Below are positions 45,613 through 54,231 of a stretch of DNA of 64,000 nt, piece by piece. This DNA is from Agaribacillus sp965228415. GTDB taxonomy: Bacteria > Bacteroidota > Bacteroidia > Cytophagales > Cyclobacteriaceae. The stretch lies in contig OZ245814.1 of the NCBI GenBank assembly GCA_965228415.1, positions 1,922,001 to 1,986,000 of the forward strand, written 5' to 3'. The first letter of the stretch is position 1; every line of letters begins with the position of its first letter. The position numbers were made by a program, and so were the translations under genes. Under the pieces are notes generated by a model, which was not told where the DNA came from, searched no databases, and saw only the letters and a program-made list of their open reading frames with translations.

Positions 45613-46335
45613 TTAAAATTCAAACACTTCATCATCTATTTCTACATTAAACTCCAGTTTAGTGACACGGCTTTCAAAAAATTTCACCCCATTATTTATC
45701 ATCATAGACTGAAACGGATACTTAACGTCTCCGATAGCCCTATAATCCCATGTCTTGGTATATCGGGTTTTGTTTTTTGGCAAAAAGGTATAATCAAGCA
45801 ATCCCGATCGTATGTTAAAGTAGCAGTTCAGTGTAGCGTGCCTCAAAGGTACCTGTACAACGTAATAATCATTATTTTCAATTTTTTCGGTTCCAAGATA
45901 TTTGATTAACTTCCTTTGATCACTATTCATTATGTCAAACAATTCCACAGCCAATAATAAATGATATTTTGGCCCTGTAACTGGTTCTACAGGCTCCATA
46001 TTTGGAAACAATATGTAGCTGGTTGACCCCTTGGAATAGATTTCCATTTTTAATGTACCAGTTCCATAAGTCGCCGACTTCTGTCTGTCGGGATTCCACT
46101 TCCTGTGGGTTATACTGAGGTTAAATGGTTGACTTTCCAAGCCGGAAATAGGCGGCGATTCATATTGCGGCTGTTTATAACGTGCTTGACTTTCCTTATA
46201 CATGGATTTTATTTTCCTCCAATTGTCAATACCGCCGGTACTATCAATATAACTATTTATAATGGTTTTACTATCTTGTGCTAAGGTCCACGGCGAGGCA
46301 AGCATTAAAATACAAAATAAAATGGTTCTCTTCAT
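45613..46335 (-). CDS. Secreted LolA/LolB-fold-like protein
   Basis: 240 residues. Signal peptide MKRTILFCILMLASPWTLAQ. The remainder resembles outer-membrane-lipoprotein-sorting-like beta folds: IINSYIDSTGGIDNWRKIKSMYKES at the start (a motif common in LolA/LppX-like secreted proteins), then strands such as GTLKMEIYSKGSTSYI, KIENNDYYVVQVPL, LLDYTFLPKNKTRYT and YKYPFQS-like DVKYPFQSMM. Function unknown. Placed between the two peptide genes on the same strand, with a small stem-loop 10 nt before its start. Confidence 0.75.
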   Translation of the reverse strand: MKRTILFCILMLASPWTLAQDSKTIINSYIDSTGGIDNWRKIKSMYKESQARYKQPQYESPPISGLESQPFNLSITHRKWNPDRQKSATYGTGTLKMEIYSKGSTSYILFPNMEPVEPVTGPKYHLLLAVELFDIMNSDQRKLIKYLGTEKIENNDYYVVQVPLRHATLNCYFNIRSGLLDYTFLPKNKTRYTKTWDYRAIGDVKYPFQSMMINNGVKFFESRVTKLEFNVEIDDEVFEF

Positions 46336-46345
46336 AATTTATTTA

Positions 46346-46373
46346 ACAAGAGAGGCATTTAAAACACTCTTGT
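46346..46373 (-). promoter_or_regulatory. Stem-loop between peptide 2 and the LolA-like gene
   Basis: 7-bp stem ACAAGAG / CTCTTGT with a 14-nt loop, 10 nt before the next ATG on the minus strand. It occupies the same relative place as the stem-loop after peptide 1, which raises its significance. No T-run follows on the minus strand. Confidence 0.45.
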
Positions 46374-46384
46374 ATAATTATAAG

Positions 46385-46633
46385 TTAACAGCTCCACCAA
46401 CTCGCAGAAGGATCACCGGTTCCATACATCTCCAAACATTAGCCCGATTGACCACTGAGGCATTGCTCCAAGCAGTCTTATGGATATTGGTGAAAACTGC
46501 AAGAATAAGTACATCCGATATCAGACAACGCCAAACAGTCTTCACAAGTAGATCCCGAACAACCTCTGAAATTCACTAACTCTTCCCTGCCTGCCATTAA
46601 TTTTAGCTTGCTGATTTTTTTTCGAGTTTTCAT
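46385..46633 (-). pseudogene. Cysteine-rich leader peptide gene with in-frame TAA codons (peptide 2)
   Basis: ATG at 46633 opens MKTRKKISKLKLMAGREELV then NFRG, followed by CSGSTCEDCLALSDIGCTYS and CSFHQYP, with TAA at 46478-46480: 51 residues, five cysteines after the leader. The same frame continues past this TAA as DCLEQCLSGQSG, a second TAA (46439-46441), then CLEMYGTGDPSASWWSC and TAA at 46385-46387. The continuation keeps the cysteine-rich character, and the full span (82 sense-plus-stop positions) approaches the 88 residues reconstructed for peptide 1. Both TAA codons are one C-to-T change from CAA. Either the 51-residue form is the product, or a longer gene has decayed. Confidence 0.6.
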
Positions 46634-46985
46634 TTTACTAAAATTTTATTGGCACTTACGCTTGTCGGTTTTCAGCTTCCCCGAATGTTTCGTCCAGGGG
46701 ATGTCATAAAAACATTAGCACCAAGATAACTAAGTCCAATGCCCTATTATTGCGCCACAACTATTTTTAAATATTTTTATCTCTTAAATTATAACATTTT
46801 AAAAGTAGGAAAAGCCTCAAACCCGGTGTAGATAGCATTAAGTCGTGAACTTTCATTTTGAATATTCAACTAAGTGACTAGTTAAAAATCCCACCATACT
46901 GTTGCAAGATTTACAACGACATCTGAAAACACTCATATCTCCTATAAATCTTGAACGATAAGATCCGATATTGATCTCTTCACTG
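46634..46985. repeat. Peptide 2 5' leader (copy 2) and upstream non-coding DNA
   Basis: 46634-46679 is the second copy of the conserved leader (36 of 46 positions identical to 45459-45504, exact block at 46665-46679). The rest up to the thyA stop is AT-rich with no gene; it should contain the promoter of the peptide cluster, but I do not see a clear TAnnTTTG with a spaced -33 element. Confidence 0.6.
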
Positions 46986-47780
46986 CTAGATCGCCACCGC
47001 TGCTTTTATCCTTGGATGCGGTTCATAGTTCTCAAGGCTAAAATCCTCGTATTGAAAGGAAAATATATCTTTAACTGTTGGATTTATTTTCATAACAGGC
47101 AAAGGTCGTGGCGTTCTCGACAATTGTAACTTTGTCTGTTCCAGATGATTGGTATACAAATGGGCATCGCCAAATGTGTGAACAAAGGTTCCGGGTTTCA
47201 AATCGCAAACCTGGGCTACCATCATGGTCAACAAGGCATAAGAGGCTATGTTAAACGGAACGCCCAGGAAAACATCGGCAGATCGTTGATATAGTTGGCA
47301 GGAAAGCTTTCCTTCGGCTACATAAAATTGAAAAAAAGTATGGCAAGGGGGAAGCGCCATTTTGTTGACTTCGGGAACATTCCACGCGCTTACCAGGTGT
47401 CTTCTGGAATCGGGGTTGTTTTTGATCTGGTTAATTACCAGGCTTATCTGATCGATCTTTTCGCCGTCGGGCGCCGGCCAGCTCCTCCACTGATGGCCAT
47501 AGACGGGCCCCAGATTTCCCTGCTCATCTGCCCACTCATCCCAGATGCTAACGCCATGATCGTTGAGGAATTTAATGTTGGTGTCACCATTCAAAAACCA
47601 AAGCAACTCATAAATTATTGATTTCAGGTGCACCTTTTTTGTTGTCACGAGCGGAAAGCCCTCATCCAGATCAAATCTCATTTGGTATCCAAATATGCTT
47701 ATGGTGCCGGTACCGGTCCGGTCTTCCTTTTTAACACCATTTTCCAAAATGTGGGACATCAGGTCTAAATATTGTTTCAT
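46986..47780 (-). CDS. thyA: Thymidylate synthase
   Basis: 264 residues, the same length as the classic ThyA. Methylates dUMP to dTMP using methylene-tetrahydrofolate. RTGTGT at 21-26 (phosphate loop), WDEWADEQGNLGPVYGHQWRSW near 80-101, catalytic Cys146 in ALPPCHTFFQFYV, QRSADVFLGVPFNIASYALL and HTFGDAHLYTNH are all intact. Dihydrofolate reductase is not adjacent. Ends about 350 bp before the peptide cluster. Confidence 0.97.
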   Translation of the reverse strand: MKQYLDLMSHILENGVKKEDRTGTGTISIFGYQMRFDLDEGFPLVTTKKVHLKSIIYELLWFLNGDTNIKFLNDHGVSIWDEWADEQGNLGPVYGHQWRSWPAPDGEKIDQISLVINQIKNNPDSRRHLVSAWNVPEVNKMALPPCHTFFQFYVAEGKLSCQLYQRSADVFLGVPFNIASYALLTMMVAQVCDLKPGTFVHTFGDAHLYTNHLEQTKLQLSRTPRPLPVMKINPTVKDIFSFQYEDFSLENYEPHPRIKAAVAI

Positions 47781-47856
47781 AAGCTTATGTGTAAATACCT
47801 AAAGTAAAATCCAATGACAAATTTATCATATTATTTTGTCTTCCCTACAAGGTTCT

Positions 47857-47899
47857 ACAAAAAAAGGAGGCTGCCAGCTTATTAAAATGACAACCTCCT
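47857..47899 (-). terminator. Terminator after susD
   Basis: On the minus strand AAGGAGG, an interrupted stem with a long loop, CCTCCTT and a T-run (A-run on plus at 47857-47864). It lies about 90 bp past the susD stop and would end the fecR-susC-susD region transcript. Confidence 0.7.
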
Positions 47900-47985
47900 T
47901 GGATCGCTGTATTTAGTTTAAGTTATAAGGTAAGCAATCGTATTTTGGAGAAAGTAACGGTCATGAGACAGTTAACAATCTCACC

Positions 47986-49473
47986 CTATGATGGATTTTG
48001 TTTTATCGCCGGGTTAGCGTCCAGTTCATCCTGCGGTATTTGCCACTGCCACCGGACGTCTCCCGCCGGAACAAACATGATATTATTTATTAACGCGGCA
48101 TTGTGGTTTGCACCGTTTCTATCCAAAGGCATATTCTGGCGTTTCAGGTCAAAAAACCTAAACCCTTCACCCCAGAGCTCCCAGCGCCTTTGCAAAAGGA
48201 TCTCATCAACAAGCGCCTGGCCGGTATTGGCTGACAACACATAGGCAGCGTCCCTGGCTACTGCCAGCGGGAAGAGTGCATCGGCAGCATCTGCCTCACC
48301 CAGTCTCGCTTTTGCCTCGGCTTCAATCAGATACATTTCTGCTGCCCTCATATAAGGTACATCTCCCCTACTATCCCCGGTGCTAAATGCCAAAAACTTC
48401 TGATTGGTATATGGAAAGCGCTGATGCCTGCTGCTGATTACAATCCCGGGCGGCAAATTTAAGTGATCGCCGGTAGGGTCAAAAATGGCGGAACGCACAT
48501 CTGTGGTCGGTATCAAATCATACAAAAGGCTATTAATGGATTTGGGATTGCCTCGAATATTGGAGGAGCTGAAGTTTCTTGACACCCAGGCATGAAAATT
48601 TGTAAATGTAGATCCCTGCTCTTCATTATAATGGCCTCCCCACATCCATTCATCAATGGTATAATCATTGAACCCTGAAGCATAGGTAACACTATCCATC
48701 AACGGAAACCCCTCGCGCGCTGCGGCTGCCATTTGAGCGGCTACAGCATAGTTCCCCTGAACCAACGACACCCGCGCCTTTAAGCCCATCGCAACATTTT
48801 GATTAATATGGGATGTATTAGATCTTTCATATCCCTCAAGACGCGTTATAGCCGCATCAAGATCTGCGTTGATCTGAGTATAAACCTCTTCGACGGTAGC
48901 CCTGGGTTTACCTTCAATGGAATTGTCGGTCACCAGCGGTATTCCCATTTGACTGTTGGAACCGGCCGCATCATACCGCTGTGCGTAAAGTTGTACCATC
49001 TGAAAATGGGCAAATGCCCTGAAAGCCAACGCCTGCCCTAAGGCAGCATTCCTTTCATCGTCCGGACCTACCGCATTTTCGGCCCCTTCAATCACTATGT
49101 TGGCGTTTTTAATTACTTTATATAATACACGCCATGCGTGCCTGTCATCAGTATCGGTCGCATTGGTATGATCATTCCAGCTGGCCATATTAATCCACCA
49201 GCCGTTGGCACGGGCGTTCATAACCATATCTTCTCCAAGAACCTCATTTTGGATCATCATCGCTGAAATACCTCCGCGGCCATTTGAGTTTTGTCTGGTA
49301 TACAACAACCGGTGTATCCCATTGATCACCAAAAACAAGTTGCCGGTAGTTGCCGTTGCCGATTCTGCAGACACGGCATCTGTCGGAGTTTGCTCTAAAA
49401 AGTCATCGCTGCAGGAAGTTGAAGCAAAGACTGTTGTCACTACTAGTATAAGGCTAATTATATTTGTCTTCAT
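47986..49473 (-). CDS. RagB/SusD family nutrient-uptake lipoprotein
   Basis: 495 residues. Lipoprotein signal ending TSCSDDFLEQTPTDAVS (Cys21), the typical SusD start. TPR-like helices follow (ALGQALAFRAFAHFQMVQLYAQRY is the SusD signature), with PYMRAAEMYLIEAEAKARLGE and LQRRWELWGEGFRFFDLKRQ near the C-terminus. SusD proteins cap the SusC barrel and bind the ligand at the cell surface. Located 11 bp after susC. No enzyme genes flank it, so the substrate cannot be named. Confidence 0.95.
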   Translation of the reverse strand: MKTNIISLILVVTTVFASTSCSDDFLEQTPTDAVSAESATATTGNLFLVINGIHRLLYTRQNSNGRGGISAMMIQNEVLGEDMVMNARANGWWINMASWNDHTNATDTDDRHAWRVLYKVIKNANIVIEGAENAVGPDDERNAALGQALAFRAFAHFQMVQLYAQRYDAAGSNSQMGIPLVTDNSIEGKPRATVEEVYTQINADLDAAITRLEGYERSNTSHINQNVAMGLKARVSLVQGNYAVAAQMAAAAREGFPLMDSVTYASGFNDYTIDEWMWGGHYNEEQGSTFTNFHAWVSRNFSSSNIRGNPKSINSLLYDLIPTTDVRSAIFDPTGDHLNLPPGIVISSRHQRFPYTNQKFLAFSTGDSRGDVPYMRAAEMYLIEAEAKARLGEADAADALFPLAVARDAAYVLSANTGQALVDEILLQRRWELWGEGFRFFDLKRQNMPLDRNGANHNAALINNIMFVPAGDVRWQWQIPQDELDANPAIKQNPS

Positions 49474-49484
49474 TGCTCTAATTT

Positions 49485-52400
49485 TTAAAAGGTTACATTA
49501 ACGCCCATGGTAAGTACCCTGGAGGGTGTAAACCGGTTTTGGGTGGTTCCGTTGAAATTTTGATTGACATCCATGCCATCGCGTTCCGTTGATAAGAACA
49601 GGTTTTCACCATTTACATATACCCTGGCATTGGCTACGCCAAAAGAATTTAAAATTGAAGCCGGTAAATCATATGACAGGTTTAACTGCCTTAAGGCTAT
49701 GTAGCTGGAACTCACCAACCACCTGTCGGAGGCGGCACCAAAGGCCGCTGTTTGTGCGGCATCCAGTCTTGGCACATCGGTAATATCTCCGGGATTTTGC
49801 CAGCGTCGCAAAATTTCAGTACTATAGGCCGTTCCGTAATTGCCCGCAGACATCAGTCCTGCAAAATTGGTATCATAGGTTTCCCCACCCACCTGATAGG
49901 TGAATAAAAATCCTAATCGAAAGTTTTTATAGCTCAACTTATTGGTGAAGCTGCCAAAGACATCAGGAATAGCAGTGCCAACAAAATCACGTTTCGCATT
50001 GTTCTGATTAGTGGTCACCAGAATGCCATCCACCGTTCTGACAGATGCATCGTTGACATCGGCGTCATCATCCAGAATATACAGCCCGGCTCCATCAGAC
50101 GGATCTACACCATACCAATCTCTCAACCAATAAGAGTATATAGAACCGCCAACCACCAATTTCTTGGTTCCGTTGATAATTTCATCCTGCGGCAATTTGG
50201 TAAACTCATTTTTAATCGTTGCGGCATTGACACTGAAATTCCATTGGAAATTCTGGTTTTTAATAATATCAACAGACAAATTTACCTCTACACCCCGGTT
50301 AAACATTGAACCGATATTTTCAAACCTGTCGTCTAATCCCGCCGAGAGCGGCAGGGGTACCTCAAATAGTAAGTTATCGGTAACCCTGTTATAATATTCT
50401 ACACTTCCCGAAATACGATAATTGAATAATTCAAATTCGATCGCCACGTCTGATTGAGAATTTGACTCCCACTCGAGTGTTCGGGAGCCCAGTTCACTAA
50501 ACAGGATGCCCGGTTCGCTGGCATTGTTATTATCGAGGGCAAAAAGAGCCTGGTTGGCATAGAAGCTTATCCCATTATTATTGGGATTGCTGTCAAGACC
50601 GGGTTCATTGTCAAGATTTGAGTCGTTGCCTACCTCCCCGTAGGAGGCGCGTAGTTTTAGTACATTCAGCCAGCGGGTTTTTGGGAAAAAATTCTCCTGA
50701 TCCAATCTCCACGCACCGCCTATGGACCAGAAATTACCCCATCTTACGTCTTCGTCAAATCGCGAGGAACCATCTCTCCGAAATGAGGAAGACAGGTAAT
50801 ATTTATCACTAAAAGTATAATCAAGCCGTGCAAGGTATCCCTCCGTACTGTACTTGTCTGTAAATGAGTTCAAATTGGAGGTTGAGGTAAAGTTGATCAA
50901 TTCCGTATTTCCATCGGCAATTAACTCTCTGCGGTTTCCTTCAAGTGAATTAAACTCGTATTCAAAACTCTCATGGCCGACTAATGCCGACACATTGTGC
51001 CTGCCAAAGGTTTTGCTATAACTGAGTAATTGATTATAGCTTATTGACGTTCTGACCGTAGCATCCCTTCCGGCTCTCCCGGCAGGAGCACCATCTCCCA
51101 CAATCGGGTTTTCAAACTCTTCGTTATTAAAAAATCGCTTGTCCAGGCTGGCATTAAAGGTAAACTTAAAATCTCTCAGGAAATACAAATCGACAAACCC
51201 TCTTGATGTCAGGGTAAAAATTTTGTCGCGGTCTACATTTAATATGGTTTCCTGGATGGCGTGCCTGCCATTGGTGTTGCCCACCCGGTTGGCACCGAGG
51301 TCGAATATCTTATTTCCATCGTTATCAAGAATAAACTCCCCGGTCACCGGATCGTGTTCATGAATTGGATAAATAGGTGCAATGCGCCTGGTGGAGAAGA
51401 AAGGGTTCACAAAATTAGTGCTGCCCCCGTCCGCAGCCTGGTTTGACACAGAAGAAGCTCCTGATAAATTAAATCCGGTCTTAATCCAGTCTTTTGGCTG
51501 GGTGGAAATATTGAGACGGCCTGAAATTCGTTGAAAATCTGCGTTAAGGATCCATCCCCGGTCATCTAAATATCCAATAGATGCATAATAATTCATCTTT
51601 TCAGTACCTCCCTGGTATGAGAAATCCACGTTGGTTCTCGACCCATTCCGGATTAAGGCATCCTGCCAATCCAAATCATCAGGATACAACAAGCTGGCAG
51701 ATGGGTTGAGGGTTCCGTCAGGAAGTACTACTTGGTCGTTTGGAACATTAAAAGGATTGGTTTCCAGCAATCCAAAAATTTCATTCGATGCATCCTGGTT
51801 CGCCACATCCACAGGCGTGCTTCCGGAGATTGAAAGACTGTTTCTATAGGATTCCCATAATATGGGATAATATTGCTCCGCCGACACCCTGTCGTACTCA
51901 TCAATTGACCTGGAAGTTACCCCCTGGCTGATGTTTACTGAGAACTTTGATTCTCCGGCCTTGCCTGATTTGGTGGTAAGCAGTACTACACCATTGGCAG
52001 CCTTGCTCCCGTAAAGCGCTGTGGATGCCGCATCCTTTAGCACAGTGATACTTTCTATATCATTGGGATTAATACTGGAAAGGCTTCCGGAAAATATAAA
52101 GCCGTCAACCACATACAATGGGTTACTCGAGCCGTTTACCGATCCAAAGCCTCTGACCCTTATAGGGGACGCATCCCCGGGTTGTCCGCTGGCAGGGGAA
52201 AATTGAACGCCGGGTGCTCCTTCAATGGCTGAGGTAATATTAGTTAATCCCCTGCCCTCCAGTGACTCGGCATTAATCTGCGTGGCAGAACCGGTAAATG
52301 ATCCTTTTTTGGCAGTACCATAGGCCACCACAATAACCTCTGCTAACTGTGTTAAATTTTGGACCAAAGTGATATCGATAGTGGATCTTCCGTTAATATC

Positions 52401-52985
52401 TACCTCTTCAACATTAAACCCGATGAAAGAAAATACCAGTGTAGTAGCCTCATCGGGTACGCTTATATGATAATTACCTTCAATATCGGTCACCGTTCCG
52501 ACCGGCGAGCCTTTAACCACTACATTCACACCGGGCAGCGGCTCGCCGTCCGCTGACGTTACCTTACCGGATATCTCTTTAACCAAAAAGACCTCCAGCT
52601 TTGAGTTGCTGTTGGACCTCTTGTTTTTCTTTACATCAATTGTATTATTGATTTGTTGAAAATGTAAAGATGCTTCATTAGAGAGATGAATAAGAATGTC
52701 AGCTACCGTATACCGCCTATAAGGCATATTAACCTTGACGTTGTTGTTAATATCCTTGATATCATAGGTAAACTTAAACTGGGTTCGGTCTTCAATTTGC
52801 TTAAGGGCATCAATAATCGAAGTTTCATTATACTGAATGGCCAAGTGCGCCTCTCTGACACTATAATATTTTTGCGCAATGACATCATTGGCTAAAATTA
52901 CCGTCGCGAAAATCGTTTGCAGCACCAGGCTAAAAATAAAATACTTTGTAGCCATAATAATTATTGCAAGTAGTCTTCTTTTCAT
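49485..52985 (-). CDS. SusC/RagA TonB-linked outer-membrane transporter with STN domain
   Basis: 1166 residues from MKRRLLAIIIMATKYF; an ATG eleven codons upstream (53018) is also open. After the signal sequence comes an STN signalling domain (about 45-115, LAIQYNETSIIDALKQIEDRTQFKFTYD). Next is a CarboxypepD_reg-like domain (ISGKVTSADGEPLPGVNVVVKGSPVGTVTD), the plug (AEVIVVAYGTAKKGSFTGS; SPIRVRGFGSVNGSSNPLYVVDG; DIESITVLKDAASTALYGSKAANGV) and a 22-strand barrel ending LTMGVNVTF. The STN domain means it signals to an anti-sigma factor, and fecR lies directly upstream. Imports an unknown oligomer with the SusD partner. Confidence 0.96.
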   Translation of the reverse strand: MKRRLLAIIIMATKYFIFSLVLQTIFATVILANDVIAQKYYSVREAHLAIQYNETSIIDALKQIEDRTQFKFTYDIKDINNNVKVNMPYRRYTVADILIHLSNEASLHFQQINNTIDVKKNKRSNSNSKLEVFLVKEISGKVTSADGEPLPGVNVVVKGSPVGTVTDIEGNYHISVPDEATTLVFSFIGFNVEEVDINGRSTIDITLVQNLTQLAEVIVVAYGTAKKGSFTGSATQINAESLEGRGLTNITSAIEGAPGVQFSPASGQPGDASPIRVRGFGSVNGSSNPLYVVDGFIFSGSLSSINPNDIESITVLKDAASTALYGSKAANGVVLLTTKSGKAGESKFSVNISQGVTSRSIDEYDRVSAEQYYPILWESYRNSLSISGSTPVDVANQDASNEIFGLLETNPFNVPNDQVVLPDGTLNPSASLLYPDDLDWQDALIRNGSRTNVDFSYQGGTEKMNYYASIGYLDDRGWILNADFQRISGRLNISTQPKDWIKTGFNLSGASSVSNQAADGGSTNFVNPFFSTRRIAPIYPIHEHDPVTGEFILDNDGNKIFDLGANRVGNTNGRHAIQETILNVDRDKIFTLTSRGFVDLYFLRDFKFTFNASLDKRFFNNEEFENPIVGDGAPAGRAGRDATVRTSISYNQLLSYSKTFGRHNVSALVGHESFEYEFNSLEGNRRELIADGNTELINFTSTSNLNSFTDKYSTEGYLARLDYTFSDKYYLSSSFRRDGSSRFDEDVRWGNFWSIGGAWRLDQENFFPKTRWLNVLKLRASYGEVGNDSNLDNEPGLDSNPNNNGISFYANQALFALDNNNASEPGILFSELGSRTLEWESNSQSDVAIEFELFNYRISGSVEYYNRVTDNLLFEVPLPLSAGLDDRFENIGSMFNRGVEVNLSVDIIKNQNFQWNFSVNAATIKNEFTKLPQDEIINGTKKLVVGGSIYSYWLRDWYGVDPSDGAGLYILDDDADVNDASVRTVDGILVTTNQNNAKRDFVGTAIPDVFGSFTNKLSYKNFRLGFLFTYQVGGETYDTNFAGLMSAGNYGTAYSTEILRRWQNPGDITDVPRLDAAQTAAFGAASDRWLVSSSYIALRQLNLSYDLPASILNSFGVANARVYVNGENLFLSTERDGMDVNQNFNGTTQNRFTPSRVLTMGVNVTF

Positions 52986-53085
52986 AATTTTGTGATAGTT
53001 AGTTGTACAATTGTTCAATTAATGCATGACTTCTGTGGTTACATAGTCATCCCTCAATGAGTGTATTTCACAGAAATCAATTTGG

Positions 53086-53111
53086 CAGGGTCGATTTTCG
53101 GATCGACCCTG
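53086..53111. promoter_or_regulatory. Strong stem-loop between fecR and susC
   Basis: 10-bp perfect stem CAGGGTCGAT / ATCGACCCTG with a 6-nt loop. The T-run (53112-53118) follows on the plus strand only, where no gene is transcribed towards it. On the minus strand, the direction of fecR and susC, it has no T-run. It may mark the fecR mRNA 3' end or block antisense transcription entering fecR. Confidence 0.6.
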
Positions 53112-53154
53112 TTTTTTTACAGGCTATTTATATGCATAGGCAAATGTTTTGGTT

Positions 53155-54231
53155 TTAGTCTGAGTAGATTATTATTATTTCATTATCCTTTTTTTCAAAT
53201 TCGAATCCTTCCACAAACCCAATCCGGGCCAATATCCTATCCAGGCTCTCCCCGGTAAACTCCCCGCTATAATTCCATTTTTTATCTGATTGATTTTTCA
53301 ATGTAAACTCCACATTAAACCACCGTTCCAATTTCGCCCTGACCTCCTGGTAGGATGCGTTATCAAAATAGATAGTGCCATTCTTCCAGGCTATATCTGT
53401 TTTCAGATTGTAATAACTTTTTTCGATACTAAAATCCTGCAGGTCATACAATATTTTTTCTCCCGGTATCAGTATCAGATCTTCGAAATGAGGAGTCTGG
53501 ACGCCTTTTGATGAAATATTTTCCTTGATCAACACCCTGCCGGTCACCAATGACACTGCCACGTTTTGGTTCTCCTGGAAAGCCCGGATATTAAATGAAG
53601 TGCCCAGAGCAACCACGTCCAGATCATTAATTTGGACCACAAAGGGTCTTTCTTGCTCTTTTGCCACTTCAAAAAAAGCTTCGCCTTTCAAGGTGACCAA
53701 GCGCTGCCCATGCTTAAACTTCTCAGGGTAGGTAATACTGCTTTCCGAGTTAAGCCATAATACGGTGCCGTCAGGCAAGGAAATCTGAGACTTTTGTCCT
53801 CTCGGGTTTTCCTTGGTAACAAATTTAACCGCGGCCTCCTCAACCATTACCGGATCCTCTCTTAAATAAAAATACACTGCCAGTGTTACCATCAATATTA
53901 AAAACACACCAGCTAATCTTATGACCTTTTCATTCATCTTTGTGAAGTAGTTTGCCCGGGTGCCAATTTTTCGTTCGGAAATCGAACGGGTGGCGTCACC
54001 CTTCAGAATATTCAGCAATACCTCCTCATAGTCGTCTTTATCTGGTTCAGCCACCTGGAAATCCAGAGTAAGCAATATCTCCCTTGCTTTCAGGATTGCC
54101 TCCTTTTGATCCGGATGGCTGCGTAACCAATTGTTCCAAAAGATATCTGACTCAGCGTCAGGGTTTTTAACCCATCTTTTGAATTCCTCATTTTGAAGAA
54201 AATCTTCAATACTATAATTCTCGTAATTCAT
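53155..54231 (-). CDS. FecR family anti-sigma factor
   Basis: 358 residues from MNYENYSIEDFLQNEEFKRW; a longer frame opens 17 codons upstream but the family start fits the inner ATG. N-terminal cytoplasmic part (WLRSHPDQKEAILKAREIL), one membrane span (about 105-125, VIRLAGVFLILMVTLAVYFYL), then the FecR periplasmic domain (TVLWLNSESSITYPEKF, VTLKGEAFFEVAKEQERPFVV, ALGTSFNIRAF), and a DUF4974-type C-terminus (YFDNASYQEVRAKLERWFNVEF). It would sense SusC through its STN domain and release a sigma factor. The expected ECF sigma gene is not upstream. Confidence 0.93.
   Translation of the reverse strand: MNYENYSIEDFLQNEEFKRWVKNPDAESDIFWNNWLRSHPDQKEAILKAREILLTLDFQVAEPDKDDYEEVLLNILKGDATRSISERKIGTRANYFTKMNEKVIRLAGVFLILMVTLAVYFYLREDPVMVEEAAVKFVTKENPRGQKSQISLPDGTVLWLNSESSITYPEKFKHGQRLVTLKGEAFFEVAKEQERPFVVQINDLDVVALGTSFNIRAFQENQNVAVSLVTGRVLIKENISSKGVQTPHFEDLILIPGEKILYDLQDFSIEKSYYNLKTDIAWKNGTIYFDNASYQEVRAKLERWFNVEFTLKNQSDKKWNYSGEFTGESLDRILARIGFVEGFEFEKKDNEIIIIYSD

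Noticed and set aside
46262..46579. 105-codon plus-strand frame across the peptide 2 region
   Set aside because: It is antisense to the cysteine-rich peptide and the LolA-like gene start, and its Thr/Arg-rich translation shows no protein character.
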